In this document: positions 7,874 through 15,407 of the stretch, piece by piece | Layout of the letters: the number at the start of each line of letters is the position of its first letter | Position numbering within the stretch: position 1 is the stretch's first letter | Assembly (NCBI RefSeq): GCF_012933655.1 | Contig: NZ_JABBJJ010000095.1 | Coordinates: forward strand, 1 to 37,206 | DNA from: Pyxidicoccus fallax | Lineage (GTDB): Bacteria; Myxococcota; Myxococcia; Myxococcales; Myxococcaceae | Length of the DNA: 37,206 nucleotides | Direction: 5' to 3' | Translations under genes and position numbers: made by a program | The notes under the pieces: generated by a model | What the model was told of the DNA's origin: nothing | Database searches by the model: none | What the model saw: only the letters and a program-made list of their open reading frames with translations

Positions 7874-8067
7874 CCGGGAGGCTCCGGCGTGCGTTGAGAG
7901 AACAGTAAACAGAACGCGCGAGGCCGCCATCCTTCCCCACGGGATGACCCAAGAATCCGGGGGCCGAGAAGATTTGCGGCCGCCCCCGTTCACATCGGCG
8001 AGGGGGCTCTCCAGTCACAGAACGTACTTCGGCCCTCTATCCGTTCGGTTCCTTTCCAGAGGGCATC

Positions 8068-9330
8068 ATGAGCGTTCACGCGACGAGCAGCGGCCTGTCC
8101 GCCGCGCAGGTTCCTCCATCCCTGATGACACCGGCCCCCAGCCTCCGAGCCGTCTGGCTCGCCTCGCGAGCCCTGCCCGGTGGGACGAGCGAAGTGTCGC
8201 TGGCCGACGGAACGCGGCTGGCGCTGGATGCCGTCGCGCCCGAGCGCGCGCGGGAGTACCTCACGCGCGCCAGCGAGGATGCGCTGGTGGTAGCCTTCCT
8301 GGACGAGCCCGCGGACGGGCAGCCCTCGGCGCCGCTGCGGCTGTTGCGCGATGACCCGCGCTTCGAGCGCACGCGCATCTTCCTCTTGGGGACGAGCCCG
8401 CGCCTCTTGTCGGCGGGAGGGCTGGGCGACCTGGACGTGGAGGCCGTCATCGACGCGGAGTCGCTCGGCGCCGGGGGCCTGGCGCGGGCGGTGGAGCAGG
8501 GGCTGCGCGCGCACCGGGCGCTGGGCTCCAACCCGCTGATTCCGCGCTTCTATCTCAACGCCACCTTCAACAAGGTCTTCGACTGGTTCGAGAACACCCG
8601 CTGGACGTGGTCCGACCTGGGGGACTTCTCGAAGGTGGACCGCTCGCTGCTGAGCGACGAGGAAATCGAGCTCCTGAAGGAGTCCGCCATCATCGAGTTC
8701 GGCACGCTGCCGGGCGCGCACAACTTCCTGCGCGAGTGGGGCGACGAGTACAGCTTCTCGTCGTGGGCGCTGTCGTGGGGCGCGGAGGAGTCGCGGCACT
8801 CGCTGGTGCAGTGTCGCTACCTGGAGGCGCTGGGCATCTCCGTGCCGGCCAAGCACGCCATGTACAAGCGCGAGCCCTATCCCATGGGGAAGGACCGAGC
8901 GGGCACGCTGATGATGAACATCATCTCCGAGGCTCGCGCCGCCGAGTACTACAAGACGCTGGCCAGCCAGACGCGCGAGCCCGTGCTGCGCGACATCTGG
9001 ACGATTCTCGGCCGTGACGAGGGCCGCCACGCGCGCGCCTTCCTCGTCTTCTGCAAGGAGCTGTGCGAGCTGGACCGCTCGCACCTGAACGCGGCGCTGC
9101 GGATGGCGTACGTGTGGCTCGCGGACCGGAGCGACGGCGTGAAGCACCCGGCCGGCCACTTCTATCCGCACTCGACCTCCGCCACGGGGCTGCGCCAGGT
9201 GGAGAAGTCTCACCAGGGAGTGACGGACCGCGCGGACGCGCGCGTCTTCGCCATGCTGCGCGGGCTCACCGGCGACGCGGGCCTGCGCACGGTGAAGGAC
9301 TTGAAGCGCACGCTGCGGGAGCTCGTCTGA
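8068..9330 (+). CDS. Diiron acyl-ACP desaturase-like protein with N-terminal receiver-like domain
   Basis: 420 residues. Residues about 150-400 match the ferritin-like acyl-ACP desaturase family: the two iron-binding EExRH-type motifs are GAEESRH (E241, H244) and GRDEGRH (E318, H321), with a further helix EFGTLPGAHNFLREW. Such soluble enzymes insert a cis double bond in an acyl chain bound to ACP. Residues about 60-145 are extra. The pattern ALVVAFLDEP, APLRLLRDDPRF, RIFLLGT, VEAVIDAES, GLARAVEQGL is the alternating strand-helix layout of a response-regulator receiver, but without a clear full phosphorylation site, so I call it a pseudo-receiver. ATG 8068 has agaggg about 6 bases upstream. 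It is the first gene of a packed operon with thioesterase, ACP and acyl-AMP ligase. Confidence 0.85.
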   Translation: MSVHATSSGLSAAQVPPSLMTPAPSLRAVWLASRALPGGTSEVSLADGTRLALDAVAPERAREYLTRASEDALVVAFLDEPADGQPSAPLRLLRDDPRFERTRIFLLGTSPRLLSAGGLGDLDVEAVIDAESLGAGGLARAVEQGLRAHRALGSNPLIPRFYLNATFNKVFDWFENTRWTWSDLGDFSKVDRSLLSDEEIELLKESAIIEFGTLPGAHNFLREWGDEYSFSSWALSWGAEESRHSLVQCRYLEALGISVPAKHAMYKREPYPMGKDRAGTLMMNIISEARAAEYYKTLASQTREPVLRDIWTILGRDEGRHARAFLVFCKELCELDRSHLNAALRMAYVWLADRSDGVKHPAGHFYPHSTSATGLRQVEKSHQGVTDRADARVFAMLRGLTGDAGLRTVKDLKRTLRELV

Positions 9331-9331
9331 C

Positions 9332-9841
9332 ATGGACGGTGACTCCCACCGCGCGCCGCCGCCGGACCCCGCCGCGTACGGCAACTGCTTCGGCTGCGCT
9401 CCGGGCAACGTGCGCGGCCTGCGCCTGACGTTCCGCCACGACGAGGCGGGACGCATCTCCACCGACGTGTGCCTGGGGCGGGACTTCGAGTCGTTCCCCG
9501 GCATCATCCACGGCGGCATCGTCGCCACCGTGCTGGACGAGGTGCTGGCCCGCGCCTCGCTCCATGCGTGCCGCCTGCCGTCGATGACGGTGGGTCTGCG
9601 CCTTCGCTACGTGAAGGCGACGAGGACGGGCCAGCCGTACGTGGCCATCGCCGAGGTGCAGTCGCGAGACGGCGACCTGGTACGCCTGACGGGGCGGCTG
9701 GAGAGCGCGACGGACGGTCTCGTCGCCGTCGCGGACGCGACGTTCATGCTCCTGGATCCGGCGCGGATGGACGCGGCCCGGCAGGGGCTGCCGGAAGAAA
9801 CCCTTGAGAGCTTCAAACGCTACATGCGCGAGGTGACGTGA
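9332..9841 (+). CDS. PaaI-type hotdog-fold thioesterase
   Basis: 169 residues. The hotdog signature GIIHGGIVATVLDEV contains the HGG motif that starts the central helix of PaaI-like acyl thioesterases. An N-terminal CFGCAPGNVRGLRL block is common in this subfamily. The start lies one base after the desaturase stop and the end overlaps the ACP start by one base, implying translational coupling. It probably hydrolyses an acyl-CoA or acyl-ACP thioester. Its place between desaturase and ACP suggests release of the modified chain or editing of misloaded carrier. Cytosolic; no signal peptide. Confidence 0.88.
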   Translation: MDGDSHRAPPPDPAAYGNCFGCAPGNVRGLRLTFRHDEAGRISTDVCLGRDFESFPGIIHGGIVATVLDEVLARASLHACRLPSMTVGLRLRYVKATRTGQPYVAIAEVQSRDGDLVRLTGRLESATDGLVAVADATFMLLDPARMDAARQGLPEETLESFKRYMREVT

Positions 9842-10086
9842 TGCGGGACGACATCATCCAGATTCTGAGTGCGGAGCTGGGCATGCCCGGCGAGGAGCTG
9901 ACGCAGGACGTGCACCTGCGGGGCGTCGCGGGGATGGACTCCATGAAGGTGCTCTCCATCATCCTCAAGGTGGAGAAGCGGTTCGGCATCGAGATTCCGG
10001 ACGACGCCACCTTCCGGCTGGAGACGGTGGGGCAGTTCACCGAGCTGGTCGAGTCGCTCGCGGCGCCGCTCCAGAAGGCCAGCTAG
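9841..10086 (+). CDS. Stand-alone acyl carrier protein
   Basis: 81 residues from ATG 9841, which overlaps the thioesterase TGA by one base; a GTG three bases upstream is the alternative. The phosphopantetheine attachment motif is GMDSMKVL with Ser34, followed by the acidic recognition helix LKVEKRFGIEIPDDATFRLETVGQFTELV. Clearly a carrier protein, but the Met after the modified Ser and the context show it is not the housekeeping AcpP. It is probably the carrier loaded by the downstream acyl-AMP ligase and the substrate platform of the upstream desaturase. Confidence 0.92.
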   Translation: MRDDIIQILSAELGMPGEELTQDVHLRGVAGMDSMKVLSIILKVEKRFGIEIPDDATFRLETVGQFTELVESLAAPLQKAS

Positions 10087-10106
10087 GGCTCCGAGGTGGA
10101 ACGCCA

Positions 10107-11810
10107 ATGACGACTCCGCGCGCCGAGAACTTCTCCGTCCCGCTCCAGCGGGGTGACACCCTGGTGGAGATGTTGCGCCAGTCCGCCCTGGCCCACCCCG
10201 AGGCGGGCATCCGCCTGCTGAGCGGGGGCGAGGAGGTGGAATGGCTGCCGCTCGAACAGCTGTACCTGGACGCGGGGCGGCTGGCGACGGGCCTGCTGAA
10301 CGAGGCGGGCGTGAGGCCTGGAGACAGGGTGGCGCTGCTGCTGCCCACGTCGGGCGAGAGCATCCGGGGCCTGTTCGGCGTGCTGGCCGCGGGCGCCGTG
10401 CCGGTACCGCTACCGCCGCCGATGCCCTTCTCCAACCCGGAGCGCTACCTGGAGCGCACGCGCGGAGCCATGGCGCGCTCCGACATCCGCCTGCTGCTGG
10501 GGCCCTCCTCTCACGAGGGCTTCCTGGAGATGCTGCGGGGAGACATGGGCGACGGGGTGCGCACGCGCACGCTGGAGCCACTGATGGAGTCGACGCCCAC
10601 GTGGCAGAGCGTGTCAACGGACGCTCCGGCGCTCATCCAGTACACGTCCGGCAGCACCACGGCGCCGAAGGGCGCGGTGCTCACGCATCGCAACCTGCTG
10701 TCCAACGTGGAGGCGATTCGGCGCGGGCTGCGGATGACCTCGAAGGACGTGGGGTGCGTGTGGCTGCCGCTCTTCCATGACATGGGGCTCATCGGCTGCC
10801 TGCTGGCGTCCGTCTACGTGGGCATCCACCTGGTGATGACGTCGCCGGAGAACTTCGTGCTGGACCCGGAGGGGTGGCTGGAGCTCTTCGGCCGGTACAA
10901 GGGGACCATCGCCCCGGCGCCGAACGCGGGCTACCTGCACTGCGTGAAGAAGGTGGGCGCGGAGGCGGTGAAGAGGCTGGACCTGTCCTCGTGGCGGCTG
11001 GCGCTGATGGGCGCGGAGGCGGTGGACCCCGTGACGGTGAGGCGCTTCTGCGAGCACTTCGCGCCCGCCGGCTTCCGTCCGGAGTCGGTGATGCCCGTGT
11101 ACGGGCTGGCGGAGGCGTCGCTCGCGGTGACGTTCAGCGAGCTGGACACGCCGCTGCGCACGCTGTCGGTGGCTCGCACGGAGCTCGGCCAGGGCGTGGT
11201 GGAGCCGATGCAGCCGGGCCACCCGGATGCACGCGAGGTGGTGTCCGTGGGCACGCCCGTCCACGACACGCAGGTGCGGGTGCTGGACGCGCGGGGCGAG
11301 GACGCGGAGGCGGGAAGGGTGGGGGAGATTCACGTCCGGGGCGGCAGTGTGATGCAGGGGTATGACCGGAACCCGGATGCCAGCGGCGCGGCCTTCCGCG
11401 ACGGCTGGCTGGCCACGGGGGACCTGGGCTTCCTGCACGAGGGACGGCTGTACGTGGTGGGCCGCCAGAAGGAAGTCATCATCTTCAACGGCAACAACTA
11501 CTACGCCACCGACGTGGAGGCCGTGGCGCGACAGGTGCCCGGCGTGCGCGAGGCCCTGGCGGTGGGCGTGCAACTGGAGGGCACGGAGGGGCTGGTGGTG
11601 CTGGTGGAGACGCGCGAGCGGGACGAGGCGCCGCGCAAGAAGCTGGTGGCCACCGTGCGCGAAACGGTGTCGTCGACGCTCGGCATCTCACCGAAGGACG
11701 TGGTGCTGGTGGAGCGTGGGCGGATTCCGCGGACCTCCAGCGGGAAGCTGGAGCGGCACAAGGCTCGAACGCTCTACGAAGAGTGGCTCGCCGAGCAAGG
11801 CACGCGGTGA
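10107..11810 (+). CDS. Fatty acyl-AMP ligase (FAAL-type adenylating enzyme)
   Basis: 567 residues. ANL-superfamily motifs in order: ATP loop YTSGSTTAPKGAVLTHRNL, the FAAL-typical WLPLFHDMGLIG, APNAGY, YGLAEASLAVTF, DGWLATGDLGFLHEGRLYVVGR, KEVIIFNGNNYYATDVE, and the C-terminal catalytic Lys in RTSSGKLERH. WLPLFHDMGL and GNNYYATDVE separate FAALs from acyl-CoA synthetases. FAALs activate fatty acids as acyl-AMP and transfer them to a carrier-protein phosphopantetheine rather than CoA. The dedicated ACP is 20 bases upstream, a good match. ATG 10107 has gaggtgga about 7 bases upstream. No PKS or NRPS lies in the window, so the acyl-ACP must be used by other enzymes here or elsewhere. Confidence 0.92.
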   Translation: MTTPRAENFSVPLQRGDTLVEMLRQSALAHPEAGIRLLSGGEEVEWLPLEQLYLDAGRLATGLLNEAGVRPGDRVALLLPTSGESIRGLFGVLAAGAVPVPLPPPMPFSNPERYLERTRGAMARSDIRLLLGPSSHEGFLEMLRGDMGDGVRTRTLEPLMESTPTWQSVSTDAPALIQYTSGSTTAPKGAVLTHRNLLSNVEAIRRGLRMTSKDVGCVWLPLFHDMGLIGCLLASVYVGIHLVMTSPENFVLDPEGWLELFGRYKGTIAPAPNAGYLHCVKKVGAEAVKRLDLSSWRLALMGAEAVDPVTVRRFCEHFAPAGFRPESVMPVYGLAEASLAVTFSELDTPLRTLSVARTELGQGVVEPMQPGHPDAREVVSVGTPVHDTQVRVLDARGEDAEAGRVGEIHVRGGSVMQGYDRNPDASGAAFRDGWLATGDLGFLHEGRLYVVGRQKEVIIFNGNNYYATDVEAVARQVPGVREALAVGVQLEGTEGLVVLVETRERDEAPRKKLVATVRETVSSTLGISPKDVVLVERGRIPRTSSGKLERHKARTLYEEWLAEQGTR

Positions 11811-11844
11811 CAACCCGAAGCTCCCGGGAGGATGCTCCGGCGTC

Positions 11845-11979
11845 ATGGCCGCGAAGAAGTCACGCGTCGAGGAGCTGGAGCGCTTCCACCCGGACGCCGT
11901 CGAGACTCCAGAACAGGCGGACCACCTCACGTTGAAGTGCCCGGAAGCGGAGCTGTACCCGGAGCCCCCGCGGCACTGA
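11845..11979 (+). CDS. Possible 44-residue small protein
   Basis: ATG 11845 to TGA 11977-11979, in the gap between the FAAL and FemAB-like genes. The product starts MAAKKSRVEELERFHPDAVE, is hydrophilic, has a single Cys and ends in a Pro-rich tail. gggagg at 11826-11831 is a ribosome-like site but 13 bases away. No family recognised. It may be a true small member of the lipid operon or chance coding in high-GC DNA. Confidence 0.35.
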   Translation: MAAKKSRVEELERFHPDAVETPEQADHLTLKCPEAELYPEPPRH

Positions 11980-12129
11980 CAACCGTGCACCCGGTGACCG
12001 CCACCCGCGCCGCGCACTGTGCGCTCCGCTGCACACGCGTGAAGTCACACTCCGTGGGGCATCCCCAGGAAAACCGCGCACCTGGCGCTTCGACGCGGCG
12101 AGGCACGGAGGTTGCGTTGGAGCCCCTCC

Positions 12130-13359
12130 ATGCACACGGCGATGAGGTCTTCCACGGTAGCAAGGTATGCGCGGACCCCTGGCGGCATCCCCGGCGCGAG
12201 TGGTCTGCACTTCGAGCTGTTCTCCTCGGCCGACACCCTGCCGGACGCGGACTGGCGCGCGGTGGTGGATGCCGAGCACGTCTTCCTCCAGCCCGCGTAC
12301 CTGCGAGCGCTGGAGCGCAGCCGGCCCGAGCGCATGACGTTCTGCTACGCGCTCTTCCGGGAAGCAGGACGTCCAGTGGCGGTGGCGAGCTTCCAGTGCG
12401 TGGACTTCGGCATGGACTGCTTCGGACCCAACCTGGTGCCGGAGGATGACGCGCCAGGGACGTCCCACTTCGTGCGCGCGCAGCTCAAGCGCGTGCTGGG
12501 GCACATGCGGGTGCGCGTGCTCATCTGCGGCAACCTCTTCGTGTGCGGGCCGCATGGCTTCGCGCACCGGCCGGAGGTCGACGCGGAGCGTGCGTGGGCC
12601 GCGCTGGCGGAAGCAGTGGACGTCCTCCAGGCGCGCGAGCGGGCGAAGATGGTGCTCGTGAAGGACCTGGCGCCCGAGGCACTGGGCGCCACGCGGGCCC
12701 TGGAACGCGCGGGGCTGGAGCGGGTGCGGGTGGAGCCCACGATGGTGCTGCCGGTGCGGCCCTCGTGGAAGCGGTTCGAGGACTACCTCGGAGACCTCAC
12801 GACGAAGTACCGCGCGCAGGCCCGCCGGGCGCGGCGCCAGTTCGAGGGCGTGGAGCGCAGGTCCCTGAGCGCGGGTGACATCGCCGCGCTCGCGCCCCGG
12901 GTGGAGGCGCTCTACGGCGCGGTCCACCAGCGCTCGCCGCTGCGTCCCTCGCGCGTGAGCGCGTCCTACTTCGTGCACCTCAAGGAGGCGCTGGGCGAGG
13001 CCTTCGACTTCATGGGCTACTTCGAGGGCGGAGAGCTGCGCGCCTTCAACACGCGCCTGCGCTCGGGCGATGAGCTGGAGGGCTACTACCTGGGCCTGGA
13101 CTACGCGCACAACGAGCGGCTGGCGCTCTACTTCAACGCGCTCCTGGACGACGTGGAGCACGGCATCCTCACCGGCGCGCGCCGCATCCAGATGGGCCGC
13201 ACGTCCCTGGAGCGCAAGAGCGCGCTGGGCGCCGAGCCGCTGGACCTGAACCTCTTCACCCGTCATCGCGAGCCGCTGCTGGTCCCTCTGGCCCGGAGCC
13301 TCCTGCCGCTGGTGCAGCCGAAGTGGACCGCCCGCCACCCCTTCAAGGAGCACGCATGA
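12130..13359 (+). CDS. FemAB/GNAT-like acyltransferase (peptidogalycan-type)
   Basis: 409 residues from ATG 12130, where ggag lies 7 bases upstream; a TTG 18 bases earlier is the alternative. The protein resembles the FemAB-like/BioF2-type double GNAT fold: N-terminal HFELFSSADTLPDADWRAVV and HVFLQPAYLRALERS, a basic block TTKYRAQARRARRQFE, and the C-terminal EGYYLGLDYAHNERLALYF and RIQMGRTSLERKSALG. Relatives transfer aminoacyl or acyl groups to amines. In this operon the natural guess is use of the loaded acyl-ACP as donor to make an N-acyl product, but nothing in the sequence proves the donor. No signal peptide or membrane segment. The ATGA overlap with the next gene implies coupling. Confidence 0.78.
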   Translation: MHTAMRSSTVARYARTPGGIPGASGLHFELFSSADTLPDADWRAVVDAEHVFLQPAYLRALERSRPERMTFCYALFREAGRPVAVASFQCVDFGMDCFGPNLVPEDDAPGTSHFVRAQLKRVLGHMRVRVLICGNLFVCGPHGFAHRPEVDAERAWAALAEAVDVLQARERAKMVLVKDLAPEALGATRALERAGLERVRVEPTMVLPVRPSWKRFEDYLGDLTTKYRAQARRARRQFEGVERRSLSAGDIAALAPRVEALYGAVHQRSPLRPSRVSASYFVHLKEALGEAFDFMGYFEGGELRAFNTRLRSGDELEGYYLGLDYAHNERLALYFNALLDDVEHGILTGARRIQMGRTSLERKSALGAEPLDLNLFTRHREPLLVPLARSLLPLVQPKWTARHPFKEHA

Positions 13360-14030
13360 AGCGTCACCTGCCGACGGTGCTCATGGTGCTGGGACTGGTG
13401 GCGACGCTGCTGATGTTGCGACCGCTCGCGACGGGAGCGCTGCCGGCGCTCGAGACGGTGCGCGCCTCGGGGCCACAGGGGGCGGTGCTGTTCAGCCTCG
13501 TGTACAGCGTGGCCACGCTGCTGCTCCTGCCCACCACGCCCTTCACCGTCGTGGCCGGAGTGCTCTACGGCCCGTGGGGCGGCGCGGCGCTGCTGATGCT
13601 GCTCAGCCTCGGCGTGGACCTCGTGGCCTTCTACCTCGCCCGCCTCGGGCGGGGGCCCTTCGCGCGCCTGAAGGAGCGCTTCCCGGGGCTGGCCCGGCTC
13701 GACGAGGCGCTGGGGAAGGGCGGCTTCCTCGCGGTGTGCCTGCTGCGCCTGTCACCGCTGGCCCCCTATGGCGCGCTCAACTACGCGCTGGGCCTCACGC
13801 GCGTGAGCCCGGCCGCGTTCCTCGCGGGCACGGCGGTGGGGAGCCTGCCGGCCACGATGCTCTTCCTCCTGCTGGGGCATGGAGCGGCGGGCGTGGTGGC
13901 GGGAGGTGGCGGCTCCCTGGGCCTGTGGGCGACGGTGGTGCTCACGGTGCTGAGCGCGGTGGGGCTCGCAGCGTGGGCGCGGAAGCGGCTGGCCTCCGCG
14001 CCCGCTCTGGAAGGAACCGTCAGGGCGTGA
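13356..14030 (+). CDS. VTT-domain (TVP38/TMEM64, DedA-like) membrane protein
   Basis: 224 residues, mostly hydrophobic. ATG 13356 overlaps the previous stop (ATGA) and has aaggag 5 bases upstream. The VTT domain is visible in LLLLPTTPFTVVAGVLYGPWGGAALLMLLS, then FLAVCLLRLSPLAPYGALNYALGLTRVSPAAFLAGTAVGSLP. Family members reside in the inner membrane, and DedA/VTT proteins act in lipid flipping or membrane homeostasis. As last gene of the acyl-ACP operon it may handle the lipid product in the membrane. The 3' end overlaps the convergent serpin gene by 11 bp. Confidence 0.87.
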   Translation: MKRHLPTVLMVLGLVATLLMLRPLATGALPALETVRASGPQGAVLFSLVYSVATLLLLPTTPFTVVAGVLYGPWGGAALLMLLSLGVDLVAFYLARLGRGPFARLKERFPGLARLDEALGKGGFLAVCLLRLSPLAPYGALNYALGLTRVSPAAFLAGTAVGSLPATMLFLLLGHGAAGVVAGGGGSLGLWATVVLTVLSAVGLAAWARKRLASAPALEGTVRA

Positions 14031-15270
14031 CGAGGCGGCCCAGGAACAGGATGGCGCCGGTGGCGCGGTCGCGGATGAGGAAGACGAAGGGGCGGTCCAG
14101 GTTCAGCTCGGACGAGGCGGCCCGCTCACCGAGCACCACCGCCGTCGCGGCCTGCGCCTCGGTGCCCTTCTCGTCCACGTGGATGAAGGCCTGGTGGACC
14201 ACCGTCTTGATTTGCAGGGCGGCCTCCTTCGTCATGGCCGAGAAGTCCGCGTCACCGTAGGCCTTGGCCAGGCCGAGCTCCTGCAGGGGCCTGTCGAGGT
14301 TGGCATTGCCCCGAATCTCGAAGGCCGGCATCGACAGCGAGACCTTGTCGTCGGAGAGCGAGGCGATGGCGTTCGCGAGGAGGTCCGCGTCGAGCGAGGC
14401 CTCGAAGGCCGCGAGCTGTCCGGCGGGCGGCGCGAGAATCACCATGGACAGCGCGTCACCGTCATACGGCAGCTCGACCACGTCCACGCCGTTCAGCCGG
14501 GCCGCGCGCAGCTCCATTTCCGGGGAGCGCAGGGTGCGCACCAGCGTCTGCGTCCCGTCGGCGCCGTGGAACGGGCGGTCGGCGGTGAGCTTCTCGTCGA
14601 ACGCCTGCTTCCAGGAGGCCTTGAAGGACAGGGCATTCACCAGGACGACCCGGACCGACGCGTCGATGTCCTGCTCCGACAGCAGCTCCGGGATGCGGTG
14701 CTCCGTGCGGGTGTCGACCCAGCGGTTGATTTCCTGCCGTGAGCGCTCGTGTTCCCGGGCGAAGTCCAGCAGCCGCACGTCGGCGCCGTACTCGCGGGCC
14801 ATGACGTCCAGGAAGGGTGTCTCCATCCCGAGCCCCGTCTGCACGAAGAGCTGCTGGGTGCTGGTGAGCTCCTCATGGCGGCCCAGCTCGCGGTCCAGGT
14901 GGTTCATGGCCCGGTGGAACGCGTCCGGCGCGAGCGAGATGTTCAGCGTCTGCTCGAAGGCCTCTTTCGTTTCGCCAACGGCGCCCGCGTACGTCATCGA
15001 GAGCGCGCTGGAGATGCTGTACGGCGACAGGAAGACATCGTCCCCGCCAGGAGGGGCCACCTTCTTGTAGAGGTCGAGCGCGAATTGCGTATGGCCGAGC
15101 ACCGCCGCATCGAGGTCCGCGCGCGGAGCCGCGTCCGTGCTGCGCGCCAGGGAGCTCGCCACGCGCTCGCCGGGGGCTTCCGCGGAAGCCGGAGCCTGCT
15201 GCGTCTCGCCGCAAGCCAGGAGTCCCACCGCCGCCAGCGCCAGGGCCGCATCCTTCCAACTTCGGGTCAT
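14020..15270 (-). CDS. Lipoprotein serpin with predicted Arg P1
   Basis: 416 residues. Signal peptide with lipobox LLAC (Cys20) and Gly at +2, so probably outer-membrane anchored. Serpin features include FLSPYSISSALSMTYAGA, VLVNALSFKASWKQAF, and the hinge-shutter VHQAFIHVDEKGTEAQAAT. The hinge GTEAQAATA has the small residues of inhibitory serpins. Counting from the conserved P15 Gly (369) and checking spacing to the PF motif, P1 is Arg383 and P1' is Ala. Inhibitory serpins trap serine proteases by loop insertion after cleavage at P1; Arg implies trypsin-like targets. A ggagg site lies about 5 bases before ATG. For a predatory bacterium a role against prey or self proteases is plausible. No terminator separates its 3' overlap with the VTT gene. 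Confidence 0.92.
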   Translation of the reverse strand: MTRSWKDAALALAAVGLLACGETQQAPASAEAPGERVASSLARSTDAAPRADLDAAVLGHTQFALDLYKKVAPPGGDDVFLSPYSISSALSMTYAGAVGETKEAFEQTLNISLAPDAFHRAMNHLDRELGRHEELTSTQQLFVQTGLGMETPFLDVMAREYGADVRLLDFAREHERSRQEINRWVDTRTEHRIPELLSEQDIDASVRVVLVNALSFKASWKQAFDEKLTADRPFHGADGTQTLVRTLRSPEMELRAARLNGVDVVELPYDGDALSMVILAPPAGQLAAFEASLDADLLANAIASLSDDKVSLSMPAFEIRGNANLDRPLQELGLAKAYGDADFSAMTKEAALQIKTVVHQAFIHVDEKGTEAQAATAVVLGERAASSELNLDRPFVFLIRDRATGAILFLGRLVTP

Positions 15271-15407
15271 CGTTCCTCCAGGAGGTCAGGTGTTGCCCGC
15301 GGCGGATGAGCACGACGGATGCCGGGGGCTCGCGCGAAGGAATTCGGGCACCTGGGCGCGAGGACCCTCTTGGAAATCCGTGACGGCCTCAGAATCTCGA
15401 AACGCTG

